From contig NZ_JAINRD010000024.1 of NCBI RefSeq assembly GCF_020400605.1, positions 1 through 64,000 on the forward strand: 64,000 nucleotides of DNA. Reading direction: 5' to 3'. Positions 1-8,162 of this stretch are shown here, piece after piece (the stretch's first letter is position 1; every line of letters begins with the position of its first letter). The translations under genes and the position numbers were made by a program. Origin of the DNA: Streptomyces aculeolatus. GTDB lineage: Bacteria > Actinomycetota > Actinomycetes > Streptomycetales > Streptomycetaceae. The notes under the pieces were generated by a model, which saw only the letters and a program-made list of their open reading frames with translations, ran no database searches and was not told the DNA's origin.

Positions 1-1
1 A

Positions 2-421
2 TCGAAGGACATCGCCGACGCCTTCGGCGTCCCTCAGGGCACAGCCCTCGTCGAACGCACCTACCGCACGCGCTACGCAGCGGAGCGAGCGCCGTTCGCG
101 CTGGTCACCTCATACCTCGTCCGCGACATGGTCGCGGAGAACCCGGACCTCCTGGACGAGACGAAGGAGCCGTGGCCGGGCGGCACGATGAACCAGCTCC
201 ACACGGTCGGCATCGAGCTGGCCCGGATAGAAGAACGCTTCACCACCCGGCCGCCGACGCCGGAGGAGGCGGAAGAGCTGGAGTTGCCGCCGGGGATGCC
301 CGTCCTCCTGGCGCGCAAGATCTCGTACGACACGAACGACCGGCCGGTGGAGATCTCGGACATCACGCTGCCGGGGGACCGCACCCACGTGCACGTCGTC
401 ACGCACCTGGACCGGTGGTGA
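2..421 (+). CDS. GntR-family regulator, UTRA domain (5' end outside window)
   Basis: Open from base 2 to the TGA at 419-421, about 139 residues. The sequence is the C-terminal ligand-binding UTRA domain of a HutC-type GntR repressor: it contains a TYRTRYA strand, a central helical part with a GGTMNQLHTVGIE stretch, and ends with the typical PVLLARKISYDTNDRPVEIS strand pair. The N-terminal winged-helix DNA-binding domain lies before the window. UTRA domains bind small effectors and release the regulator from DNA. The next gene starts only 5 bases after the stop, so the two are probably cotranscribed. Target and ligand cannot be told. Confidence 0.8.
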   Translation, partial: SKDIADAFGVPQGTALVERTYRTRYAAERAPFALVTSYLVRDMVAENPDLLDETKEPWPGGTMNQLHTVGIELARIEERFTTRPPTPEEAEELELPPGMPVLLARKISYDTNDRPVEISDITLPGDRTHVHVVTHLDRW

Positions 422-426
422 CCACG

Positions 427-1185
427 ATGGCCCGCCGGATCTCGATCGTGACCGCCGTCCACGCACCATCCGCCGCGTACCTTCAGGATGCGTACAAGTC
501 CCTGGAGATGCAGGAGCTTCCGGCCGGCTGGGAATGGCACTGGTCCATCCGAGAGGACGGCACGGGCGAGGAAGTGGCTCCCCACGTGCCGAACGACGTC
601 CGCGTAACGTTCCGCCAGGGCCGCGGCGGCGGCCCTGGGGTGACACGGACGATGGCGCTGGCAGAGGCACACGGCGATTTCGTGAAGGTGCTCGACGCAG
701 ACGACCAGCTCACCCCTGGCGCACTGGCCCGGGACATCGCCGTCCTAGACGCCAACCCGGATGTCGGCTGGACGACTTCGCGCGTCCTCGACCTCCTACC
801 GGACGGCTCAACGGTCGGCTTCGACCAGGACCCGGACGACGGTCCGGTGGAGCGCGGAGCAGTGCTGGAACACTGGGAGGCGAACAACTTCCGCGCCCAG
901 GTCCACCCGGCAACCCTCTGCGTACGCCGTGACCTGCTACTCGCCCTCGGCGGCTGGATGGCCCTGCCGGCCTCGGAGGACACGGGACTACTCCTCGCCC
1001 TCAACGCGGTCAGCCGCGGCTGGTTCATCCGCGAGTCGGGCTTGCTCTACCGCAAGTGGCCAGGCCAGATGACCAGCCAGGCATCCCACAGCAACACGGC
1101 GGAGCTAGAGGCACGCATGTCCGTCATCGCGGCCAGGGCCCACACCCTGACGGAGTTCGACTGGACCACCCCGATCAACGGCTGA
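427..1185 (+). CDS. Glycosyltransferase family 2 (GT-A fold)
   Basis: 252 residues. The N-terminus (RRISIVTAVHAPSAAYL) is the first Rossmann-like strand of GT-A glycosyltransferases, and KVLDADDQL near residue 95 is the DxD motif that binds metal and nucleotide sugar. A later SEDTGLLLAL stretch fits the acceptor/catalytic ED motif. There is no signal peptide or membrane segment, so it should be cytoplasmic. ATG 427 is chosen because a GGTGGTG stretch lies about 7 bases upstream; a GTG at 418 overlapping the previous stop is possible. The preceding GntR gene is 5 bases away. Sugar donor and acceptor are unknown; a surface glycan or a modified metabolite are both possible. Confidence 0.75.
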   Translation: MARRISIVTAVHAPSAAYLQDAYKSLEMQELPAGWEWHWSIREDGTGEEVAPHVPNDVRVTFRQGRGGGPGVTRTMALAEAHGDFVKVLDADDQLTPGALARDIAVLDANPDVGWTTSRVLDLLPDGSTVGFDQDPDDGPVERGAVLEHWEANNFRAQVHPATLCVRRDLLLALGGWMALPASEDTGLLLALNAVSRGWFIRESGLLYRKWPGQMTSQASHSNTAELEARMSVIAARAHTLTEFDWTTPING

Positions 1186-1396
1186 CGTCGGGGAGACGGT
1201 TGTGCCCCTCGGAGCAGCCGGTACGAGCGATATCGAGAATATTTGCGCCCCTCCCGGTGATGCCTTGCCGCGTGGCGACTTTGATGATCAAGCGCTTCGC
1301 TCACCCCAGGGAACGCCAACCGTGGAGAAACATCCCATTCAATCAACTACTCTCCTATAGTCAGGGTAAGGGCGTGTGTGCCTGTCGGGGAGAGTC

Positions 1397-2248
1397 ATGA
1401 CCGAAGTCGTCTTTGTTTCCGATACCAAGGTTTACGGGCAGCTGGGGATACCACAAGTCGCGATCCAACGCGACATAGGGGGGTCCATTAACTTCCCTCC
1501 AAGTGCTCCGATAGTGCAGGCGTCTGTATCCCGTTCACGCAGCGATGCGTCAAGCGGTCGCGCCACGCTAGACGAGTTGGCGCAGGCGATCAAGAAGGTT
1601 GAGAAGCTCCATGACCCTGCCGAGATCACGGACTTCGCCCTGCAAACAAACCGTTGGGTGCGCTTTGACTTGCGGTTGGCCCAGCAGCCCGTCTTCGAAG
1701 ATAGCGGGCGACCGCCGGCGGACGTAGTGATTTTCGCTGGCGATATTCCGGCTGGCGAAGCGGGGCAACCTAGGGACATGGGCGTCCTTCTGTGCGGTTC
1801 GATCCAGCACTTGCGCACTCGCAACCTTCCGCCAGGAAGGATGGGATCCGATACCACATGGCTGCATGAACTAGTAATCGAAATTGGTCGGCGAGAGGAG
1901 CGGGGGATCTACGCCATCCCCGAATACCTCACGGAAATAGTGCCGAGCCGAAGGCCGAATATTCTACGGGAAGACGCTGCTCTCGGAGTGCACGGCTGGG
2001 TGTCACGTGATAATCCAGTCGAGGGGCGGCCGCGCATGCGTGGGCATGCGATTGTCCTCATGGACATTGATCACACCCGCCAGAGTAAACGCCTAGTCGT
2101 AGCTTCCCCGTTGTATGTGGAAGTGCCACCGCAGCGGGACAGCCGCCGACGGCGGTTCACGCTTCTCCGTCGCCGTCAGATCTCAACCACTGAACCTACA
2201 CCAGCGGCGCAGACAGATCCGCCCTCATCTGATCCCGCACCTCGTTGA
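1397..2248 (+). CDS. Hypothetical protein, DUF7019-like (SAVMC3_10250 type)
   Basis: 283 residues, no signal peptide or membrane segment. The N-terminus (VVFVSDTKVYGQLG) resembles the start of a Streptomyces family I recall as DUF7019/SAVMC3_10250; that match is from memory and uncertain. The C-terminal 35 residues are basic then Pro/Thr/Ser-rich and probably disordered. ATG 1397 follows a GGGGAGAG ribosome-binding site; a TATAGT at 1356-1361 could be a -10 element. The 3' end overlaps the convergent gene at 2196-2810 by 53 bp. The 211-bp gap before it holds nothing else I can identify. Function unknown. Confidence 0.7.
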   Translation: MTEVVFVSDTKVYGQLGIPQVAIQRDIGGSINFPPSAPIVQASVSRSRSDASSGRATLDELAQAIKKVEKLHDPAEITDFALQTNRWVRFDLRLAQQPVFEDSGRPPADVVIFAGDIPAGEAGQPRDMGVLLCGSIQHLRTRNLPPGRMGSDTTWLHELVIEIGRREERGIYAIPEYLTEIVPSRRPNILREDAALGVHGWVSRDNPVEGRPRMRGHAIVLMDIDHTRQSKRLVVASPLYVEVPPQRDSRRRRFTLLRRRQISTTEPTPAAQTDPPSSDPAPR

Positions 2249-2810
2249 CCACGGAGATCAACTGGCCATGGGCCTCCCACATCTCCAGATCGAAGGGGGC
2301 GTGTTCGCCCTCGGCATCGACGGTTCGCTGCAACGCGTGCCTAGATTTCTGGACGAAGTCCACGTATGGGCCGAGGAATTTGCGCAGCAGTTCTCGGACC
2401 TCGCCACTCCAGTACATTTCCGAGGGGGCCAGCGCTGCCGGCGGGGCTACGGCTTCCCAGGGCGGCCGGTCCATGAGCGCCTTTGCCTTCCCCCTGGCGA
2501 TCCCCTCATGTGGCGCTTGAGCACCCGAGCGAATTTCATCGAAGGTTCGCTCTAGCTCGTGGAGCCACCGGGCGAGACCTGTGTAGCCCTGCTTCAACTC
2601 TTCGCGGACTCGTTGACGGTGCTCCGTTTCACGGTCCATCTCGTGCCGATGCCTCGACATCGCCAGCTCATTTTCGAGACGTCGTTCGATCAGATGGACG
2701 TCTCGCGCCATCCCTCGGCTAGCAACTACGAAGCCAACTCGAGTCCCAATCGTCACCGCCAGCACCACCACTAGCAGATTGAGGAGTTGGATGATCGTCT
2801 CATCGGCCAT
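2196..2810 (-). CDS. Membrane-anchored coiled-coil protein, unknown function
   Basis: 204 residues starting at ATG 2810. Residues about 7-28 (LLNLLVVVLAVTIGTRVGFVV) form one transmembrane helix. It is followed by a charged, probably coiled-coil stretch (about 36-70, rich in Arg/Glu/His) and a helical cytosolic domain. This layout is typical of single-pass proteins in accessory regions, but I recognise no catalytic motif. It is convergent with, and overlaps, the gene ending at 2248; the overlap codes both C-termini. No partner gene lies in the same orientation. An earlier in-frame start 10 codons upstream is possible but less likely. Confidence 0.65.
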   Translation of the reverse strand: MADETIIQLLNLLVVVLAVTIGTRVGFVVASRGMARDVHLIERRLENELAMSRHRHEMDRETEHRQRVREELKQGYTGLARWLHELERTFDEIRSGAQAPHEGIARGKAKALMDRPPWEAVAPPAALAPSEMYWSGEVRELLRKFLGPYVDFVQKSRHALQRTVDAEGEHAPFDLEMWEAHGQLISVVNEVRDQMRADLSAPLV

Positions 2811-3015
2811 CGATACAGGATGCTCTGCCTCGCCCAGCATCTCAAGTTAGCCAGCGTGGCGATCAAATCGAGGAAGCCTGCCCCAGGTACCAGACTCCAG
2901 ATTGCTCCGTCACGGGCCCGTTGGGCCTGCAGGCCAGCTCCAAGCAGACACAGGCAAAGCGTGCCTCGGAAGCGCCTCGCCGGCTCCCGCCAGGGCACCC
3001 AGCCTCCACCGGCCT
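2811..3015. other. Non-coding stretch upstream of two inverted repeats
   Basis: No credible gene. It forms the first half of a gap of about 440 bp between the leftward coiled-coil gene and the GntR gene at 3253. The second half contains two strong inverted repeats, listed separately. Confidence 0.5.
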
Positions 3016-3057
3016 GCCCGCCCACCCCACAAGCGGAACCGCGTGGGGTGGGCGGGC
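3016..3057. terminator. Perfect 15-bp hairpin
   Basis: GCCCGCCCACCCCAC (3016-3030) and its exact complement GTGGGGTGGGCGGGC (3043-3057) enclose a 12-nt loop. No T-run follows, as is usual in Streptomyces. It sits upstream of the GntR promoter region, so it most likely insulates that gene from readthrough. Confidence 0.65.
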
Positions 3058-3067
3058 CTTGACTTCC

Positions 3068-3105
3068 CATCGCAACTCCTTAAGATAACTTAAGGAGTTG
3101 CGATG
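3068..3105. promoter_or_regulatory. 17-bp perfect inverted repeat, probable operator
   Basis: CATCGCAACTCCTTAAG (3068-3084), spacer ATAA, and CTTAAGGAGTTGCGATG (3089-3105). The perfect symmetry, the AT-rich core (CTTAAG-ATAA-CTTAAG) and the position about 150 bp upstream of the GntR start suggest an autoregulatory operator or a divergent control site. An RNA hairpin role is also possible because the arms are long. Confidence 0.55.
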
Positions 3106-3252
3106 GCTGCTCCTCCCCGGACATCCATGAGGGAGGAACCTCCTCATGCCCACCAGCCGAACCGCCCCCTGTACGCGCGCTCTGCGCCGCGGCAAGGCGT
3201 CGTCCCGCTTCACCGCTGTTGCCACACGAACCGATTGGAGGTGACCACACGC

Positions 3253-4056
3253 ATGGCGACCCAATACTGGGACGTCGCTGAGCAGTTGAGAGCACTGATC
3301 AGTCGGGGGAGCTACCCGAACGGCACGCGGCTTCCTGCTGAGGACAAGCTTGCAGTTCAGTACGGCGTCAGCCGCCCTACTCTCAGGCTCGCGCTCGAAC
3401 AACTGCAGAACGAAGGCTTGCTGGACAAGCGCCATGGCAGCGGCAATTTCGTGCGCTGGCCCGCAGACCGGCTGGTCTACCCCGGCACCGTACTCATGAC
3501 GGACGGGCACGACCTCAACACCTACGTCAGCACCACGGAGACGATCGCAGACGCCTCTGTCGCTGCCCTCCTTGAGATACCGGAAGGCGACAAGGTGATC
3601 GCGTACACGTATCTCGCCCGCCGGGGCACCCGCCCCCGGAGCCTGACCCAGAGTTACGTACCAGCGCGGCTGGCTGCGCTGATCTCGCCGAACCGGTCCT
3701 TGCACCCCTGGGGGCACGACATCCGTCTGCAGTTGGCGGAGTCAGGCGTACGACTGGGATCCAGCACGGAGCGGCTTGTTGCGCGAATGCCGACGTCTTC
3801 CGAGGCTCGCACCCTGCAGATCAGCCCGAGGGGGACGGTGCTGGTGGTCGGTCGGACCTACAACGATGTCTCCGGCCGCGTGGTCGAAGCATCGGTGGTT
3901 GTCCTACCGGGCCAGTGCGCGGAGGCGATCTTTACCACTCACTTCCGACTCGGCAGCGAAGAGAGCGAATCCCCAGCGCGGACAGTCGCAGCACGAAGCG
4001 AACCAGCTCGTCCACGGTCCCAACCCGACAGGGAAACGCAAGGAGGTATCACGTGA
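3253..4056 (+). CDS. GntR-family (HutC/UTRA) transcriptional regulator
   Basis: 267 residues. The N-terminal winged helix-turn-helix spans about residues 5-72 (AEQLRALISRGSYPNGTRLP, then the recognition helix region VSRPTLRLALEQLQNEGLL and the GSGNFV wing). The UTRA ligand domain spans about 85-235. The last 30 residues are Arg/Pro/Ser-rich. ATG 3253 follows GGAGGTGA at 3236-3243; an in-frame ATG at 3103 would add 50 unlikely residues and sits inside the inverted repeat. It is first of three tightly packed genes (overlaps of 4 bp each), so it probably controls its own operon, perhaps through the 3068-3105 repeat. Confidence 0.88.
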   Translation: MATQYWDVAEQLRALISRGSYPNGTRLPAEDKLAVQYGVSRPTLRLALEQLQNEGLLDKRHGSGNFVRWPADRLVYPGTVLMTDGHDLNTYVSTTETIADASVAALLEIPEGDKVIAYTYLARRGTRPRSLTQSYVPARLAALISPNRSLHPWGHDIRLQLAESGVRLGSSTERLVARMPTSSEARTLQISPRGTVLVVGRTYNDVSGRVVEASVVVLPGQCAEAIFTTHFRLGSEESESPARTVAARSEPARPRSQPDRETQGGIT

Positions 4057-4229
4057 TTGACGACTGGAGGAACGACATCGCGGACGAGCACTGCGACGAA
4101 TGCCTGAATCTGGACCAGCAGTTGCGTGCCGCGCGACGTAGGCACGACTGGAGCGGAGTCACGGACGCCCGCGTTCTGAGGAAGCGACACGTCGAGAGCG
4201 CTCACGCAGAGGCAGAGGTGCCGACGTGA
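4053..4229 (+). CDS. Small protein with possible CxxC...HxxxxH zinc site
   Basis: 58 residues from GTG 4053, which overlaps the GntR stop and follows a strong AGGAGGT site. The sequence has HCDEC near residue 13 and a RHVESAH motif near the end, so a C2H2-type metal site spanning a charged helix is possible; this is inference from spacing only. Translation is probably coupled to the GntR gene before it and, through a GTGA overlap at 4226-4229, to the gene after it. Function unknown. Confidence 0.6.
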   Translation: MIDDWRNDIADEHCDECLNLDQQLRAARRRHDWSGVTDARVLRKRHVESAHAEAEVPT

Positions 4230-4597
4230 GCCGGCAGGGACCCGAGCTGCGGCTCTTGCCCTGGGTTAACGACCAAGGGCGCCCCTGCTACGTACGAGAG
4301 GGCGGCTGGCTCTCGGAGTACGCCAACCTGCTGGAGAACCAGCAACTCGACACCGGCGAGGACGTCCTGCGTCTGTCCGAGGACTTACTCAACGACAAGC
4401 CGAACAAGACCGAACTGCGATTCGTGACGCAGCGGCTGAGCGAGGCACTGTGCGATGCCCTACGAGTCGCCAAGTCTCGGGGCACCCGGCTGGACGCCAT
4501 TGGCGGTCACGAAGACGCGGCCAAGCGGCCTCTCACCGAGTGGTACCGGGCGTGGTGGCGCAAGGCCAGCAGAGCGCTCAAGGCTGGACGTCCGTAG
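4226..4597 (+). CDS. Hypothetical protein (123 aa) in GntR operon
   Basis: 123 residues from GTG 4226, overlapping the previous stop (GTGA). No membrane segment and no motif that I recognise. The sequence is amphipathic with a basic C-terminus (RAWWRKASRALKAGRP). Codon 54 is TTA (4385-4387), a rare leucine codon that in Streptomyces makes translation depend on the bldA tRNA. It is last in the GntR operon and is followed by a hairpin at 4615-4654. Confidence 0.6.
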   Translation: MSRQGPELRLLPWVNDQGRPCYVREGGWLSEYANLLENQQLDTGEDVLRLSEDLLNDKPNKTELRFVTQRLSEALCDALRVAKSRGTRLDAIGGHEDAAKRPLTEWYRAWWRKASRALKAGRP

Positions 4598-4614
4598 CGG
4601 AGAAGCGCTACAGC

Positions 4615-4654
4615 AGGGCCGGCTCCCGAGACGTCAGCGTCGGGGACCGGCCCT
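4615..4654. terminator. Hairpin between convergent genes
   Basis: AGGGCCGGCTCCCGA (4615-4629) pairs with TCGGGGACCGGCCCT (4640-4654) with two mismatches and a 10-nt loop. It lies between the end of the GntR operon (4597) and the end of the leftward FkbM gene (4666), and can serve both strands. Confidence 0.75.
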
Positions 4655-4665
4655 CGCTCGTCAGC

Positions 4666-5589
4666 TCACGGCAGTTCGTCCGCGTCGACCCGCGAAAAAA
4701 TCAGGTCGCTCTCGCCGTTGACCCGCCCTCGAAGTCGCGTCGGAACGGCCGCCGGTTGCCGAAGCGCTTGCGGATAGCTCGCCGGCGCGTAGTCGTTGGC
4801 CAGGCGGTAGGCATGAAAGCCGGCCCGCGCCATGGTCTCCATCAGCTCGTCGACGGAGTCGCCCAGTTGAGCCATCCGCTCCGGAGTCACTTCGATCGTG
4901 ATCTCCGCGTCAGGGCGGAGCTGATCCAACAACGGAGTCAGCCCTCGGGCCACCTTCCCCTCCGCACCCTCGACGTCCACTTTGATGACGCGTGCCTGTG
5001 CGACCTCGGCCGTCTCCAACAGGTCCGGCAGCGGGCGTGCCTCAGCCTCGAAGGAAGACTCAACCGGCCCGTCATACGGGACGATGCTGTTCGCCCCCGT
5101 GTTGATCGAACTGGCCAGGATGAACGTCAGAGTCTCCCGGCAATCTGACACCGCGGCGTTGACCGCCCGTACATTGCCCACGCCATTGAGGTCGGCATGC
5201 TCCCGGAGCCTGCCGTAGAACTTCGGAGACGCCTCGATAGCCACCACGTGGCCGGCATCCCCCACCAGCCGAGATGCAAGCATGCTGAAGTACCCGACGT
5301 GGGCGCCGACGTCCACGAACGTGTCCCCGGGCCGAAGCCTTCCCTGCAGCCAGCCCGTCATGTTCGGCTCCCAGATGCCGAACAGGTACACGTACCGCAG
5401 GATGAGGTCCCGTGTGTCGACGGCGAACCGCGCCCCGAAGCGGGCCTCCGTGACCCGCTGCCTGGGGTGATCGCGAAGATGCGGGTTGAGGAAGCCCGTG
5501 GCAAGCGCCGCCTTCCCAACGGACACCGGGGCGTCGCGCACGTACCGCCGGCCAAGGGTGACCAGCGTCTCTGCGATCGTGCTCCGCAT
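4666..5589 (-). CDS. FkbM-family SAM-dependent methyltransferase
   Basis: 307 residues. DTFVDVGAHVGYFSMLAS (about residues 90-107) is the SAM-binding motif I. VVAIEASPKFYGRLREH is the acidic motif that contacts the ribose. RVIKVDVEGAEGKVARGL (about 205-222) is the characteristic FkbM motif. The family O-methylates sugars and natural products. The start at 5589 gives an N-terminal segment of about 85 residues before the fold, which is usual. It may act with the glycosyltransferase at 427-1185 on the same glycan or metabolite, but they are not in one operon. The substrate cannot be predicted. Confidence 0.85.
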   Translation of the reverse strand: MRSTIAETLVTLGRRYVRDAPVSVGKAALATGFLNPHLRDHPRQRVTEARFGARFAVDTRDLILRYVYLFGIWEPNMTGWLQGRLRPGDTFVDVGAHVGYFSMLASRLVGDAGHVVAIEASPKFYGRLREHADLNGVGNVRAVNAAVSDCRETLTFILASSINTGANSIVPYDGPVESSFEAEARPLPDLLETAEVAQARVIKVDVEGAEGKVARGLTPLLDQLRPDAEITIEVTPERMAQLGDSVDELMETMARAGFHAYRLANDYAPASYPQALRQPAAVPTRLRGRVNGESDLIFSRVDADELP

Positions 5590-5742
5590 TGCGTATGCCT
5601 CTCCGCCGAAGTCACCCCGAACGATAACGCCGCTGCCGAGGAGCCCAAGGACGGGCTCAGAATGCCTGTTCCCCAGACACCGACCCGCTCCCTAGAATCC
5701 TCAAGACGTCTTGACGAGTCTGGCCGGGGAGGGCGGAACGAC

Positions 5743-6315
5743 GTGGAGCTGGGTCAGCAACTCCTGACGATCTCGGCCGTGCTCGTCGGAGCAGCGATGA
5801 CCTACGTGACCAACACCCTCTCCGAACGCCGACGCCTCCGACACGAGTTGCACACCCGGTGGGATGACAGGAAGCTAGATGCCTACGGGGACTACATCGA
5901 TCAGGTCCGCGCCTGCGTCTTCCTCGCTTCCTCGCTCTACCAGCATCGGGAGGGCCTATATGAGGCCGAGCGGAGTGAACAGGACCTGACGACGGAGCTG
6001 GCCGAAGCCACCCGCTTACGCGGACGAGCCTTCGAGCGCATCATGCTCCTCGGCAGCGACCCAGTCGTAGAAGCCGGTCACGAGGTCAACTCCGTAGCCC
6101 AGGAGATCGACTGGCAAGCCACGGGCCGCACCACGGGCACACTCGCCGAGTGGCGTCAACGACACCGCACAGTGTTCCAGCGCATCAACGCCTTCCACGA
6201 CTGCGCCCGCGAAGACCTAGGAGTCTTCGGCCGCGTCACCGGCCAACAACACCCCCCTCGTGACCTCCTACTTCCTCCGGCTCGACAGCAACAGAACAAC
6301 GGCGGTACCACCTGA
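5743..6315 (+). CDS. Single-pass membrane protein, unknown function
   Basis: 190 residues from GTG 5743, preceded by GGGAGGGCGG. Residues about 5-22 (QQLLTISAVLVGAAMTYV) form one N-terminal membrane helix, followed by a basic stop-transfer stretch and a helical cytosolic domain. Similar short membrane-anchored proteins are common in Streptomyces accessory DNA. Codon 92 is TTA (6016-6018). A 14-bp palindrome TCAAGACGTCTTGA (5701-5714) lies just upstream and could be an operator. The C-terminus is Pro/Gln-rich. I recognise no enzymatic motif. Confidence 0.65.
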   Translation: MELGQQLLTISAVLVGAAMTYVTNTLSERRRLRHELHTRWDDRKLDAYGDYIDQVRACVFLASSLYQHREGLYEAERSEQDLTTELAEATRLRGRAFERIMLLGSDPVVEAGHEVNSVAQEIDWQATGRTTGTLAEWRQRHRTVFQRINAFHDCAREDLGVFGRVTGQQHPPRDLLLPPARQQQNNGGTT

Positions 6316-6431
6316 GTGGTGGACCCGAGCGGGCGGAGCTTCAACACTGCGGGAGTCACAGCCGTCACAGTGTCACAGGCCTGCGCCGCTGAGCCGCTCT
6401 AAGCAAAGGTGAGGGGGATGAGCTCTTCAGG

Positions 6432-8162
6432 CTACCTGTTGCTCCCATCTTTCCGAAGCCATTCAGATTCATCCAATCCCACTCGACTGATCAGGTGTCC
6501 CATCTTATGAGACACCCGAAGTGCATGCTCGGGACGAAGCTCACCTATCCACATAAATGTATCACCGGTGTCACTGGTGAAGCACGGGTAGCCGCCCCTC
6601 TTAAATGCCCTCACTACCCTCTCGCCGCCATTTGGACTGAAGCGAGGCATCCGCATGTCATATAGTTTCGCATTGCTAGCGAGGATACGACGCTCCTCAT
6701 GATGGTCGAGAGCAAGGAAATGGAATTCTCTTCCTAAATCCACTTCAGACAGTGGAATCATGGGAAATGCACGAGGCTCATCCAGCCTTTCGGAATCACA
6801 GAGAGGCTGCAGGCAAAGCCAGAACTCGTGCTTGGAGTCCACGTGCTCCAAACCCTCGGTTACCGATTCCGCAGCAGACGTTTCATCCGCCCGAACCAGA
6901 ATGGTCCCCAGTTGGAGGGTCGGCTCCGACTCCCGACTATAGCCACTGTGCAGGTCCCTAGCGAAACAGGAGAGCCTACCCAGTTCCTCTTCAGAGGAAT
7001 TCGCATGCTCAGGAGTCGTGAAGAGCGACGCCACGGTCGCCGTGCTCTTCATTTTCAATTGACCCCCATCGGCATCGATAAGGGAAGAAATGTCTGGAGA
7101 ATCTTGTGCCAGAAGTTCGAGAACACTTGCAGCATCTATGTCCTTATAGGCAGCCTTCTTTTGCACCTTCGGCACGAAAGATGAAGCAGAAAGCCGCATC
7201 TTCGCCCATGACTCAATCCGTTCACGTGAAATCATGTCGGAAGCGCCAGTCGACTCCAGCAGCGACTGAATCTCGCGAGCTATCAGTTGTATGGCAAATC
7301 GCTTACCCTCGCCGGCCAGCAGATCGTGACTGACGAAAGCAGGGTCAAGATCGCCGTGGAATCGTTGGAGTAGCGTGGGCGCGTTGTCACGCAGCAGGCT
7401 AAGACTCTTCAACGCAAAGCCAGGCAGGATTCCGTGAGAGGCTAGCGCGAACTCTCTCACGATCCTGTCGGGAAGTTCTGCCTCCGAAACCACTGCTGCC
7501 GCAGGGAGAGGGGCTCGACTCACCCCCGCTTTACCAAGGACAGAGACCCGAAAGTCTCGCGCAATAAGCCCCAGCCCTTCACTGTCCTCAGACTCATCGA
7601 GCTTGTGACCGACCTCCCGCAGGGATCGGCCGAGGGCGTCTCGAATTCCGTAAAGATCAGGATCGTTCGTGTAGATGCAAATCAACCGAAGTCGCCCGAG
7701 CTTTCCCTCCTCTGACTCAACAAGTCGTAAGACGAGCCGAGTTGTCGTCTGTCCGGTGTCACCATTCAACGACCAGTCGAGGACGAGAACGTCCGATCGA
7801 ATAAACAGACGGTCGAACGTTCCTTGGATGAGCTCTTCCCGCTGATCGGATGTTGTGGGCCGAACGTACCCACAGACGAGGCCGTAGCGAGCGAAAGCCT
7901 CCGAAAGCGCAGCCCCATCCAACCCTGCCGGTTCCCCACTCTTAGGCTGCATAGGAATCGGTGTGGGCGCCGGATGGGCTGCCAACGCCGCATCTCCCTC
8001 GGCCGGTACGGAAAGTTCATCAACGTCGTTCAGGACCTCATCATCTGCAGGAGCATTCGCACTTTCGTGGGCGTCAATTGCTACTTGGTCGTCGACGACG
8101 ACGACCGTCTGAAGGTAGTCCTTAGCAGCCTCGACTGACCAGTGTTCAAGCTGTGCTGTCAC
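6432..8162 (-). CDS. Receiver-domain protein with long insertion and unknown C-terminal domain
   Basis: 576 residues from GTG 8162, whose first bases overlap the stop of the kinase gene (GTGA), so the two are translationally coupled. The receiver core is complete: acidic pair D24-D25 after strand 1 (VVVVDDQ), phosphoacceptor D129 (LVLDWSL), T165 (ICIYTND) and K211 (VLGKAG). About 75 low-complexity acidic/Pro residues are inserted between strand 1 and the next helix. The remaining 360 residues are a predicted soluble domain with no recognised output motif: no helix-turn-helix, nuclease, GGDEF or membrane segment. It is the predicted phosphorylation partner of the upstream dual-ATPase kinase. 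GC is lower than in the rest of the window. Confidence 0.8.
   Translation of the reverse strand: MTAQLEHWSVEAAKDYLQTVVVVDDQVAIDAHESANAPADDEVLNDVDELSVPAEGDAALAAHPAPTPIPMQPKSGEPAGLDGAALSEAFARYGLVCGYVRPTTSDQREELIQGTFDRLFIRSDVLVLDWSLNGDTGQTTTRLVLRLVESEEGKLGRLRLICIYTNDPDLYGIRDALGRSLREVGHKLDESEDSEGLGLIARDFRVSVLGKAGVSRAPLPAAAVVSEAELPDRIVREFALASHGILPGFALKSLSLLRDNAPTLLQRFHGDLDPAFVSHDLLAGEGKRFAIQLIAREIQSLLESTGASDMISRERIESWAKMRLSASSFVPKVQKKAAYKDIDAASVLELLAQDSPDISSLIDADGGQLKMKSTATVASLFTTPEHANSSEEELGRLSCFARDLHSGYSRESEPTLQLGTILVRADETSAAESVTEGLEHVDSKHEFWLCLQPLCDSERLDEPRAFPMIPLSEVDLGREFHFLALDHHEERRILASNAKLYDMRMPRFSPNGGERVVRAFKRGGYPCFTSDTGDTFMWIGELRPEHALRVSHKMGHLISRVGLDESEWLRKDGSNR

Noticed and set aside
3103..3252. 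ATG 3103 as start of the GntR gene
   Set aside because: It lies in the palindrome and adds 50 residues before a normal GntR start that has its own GGAGGTGA site.
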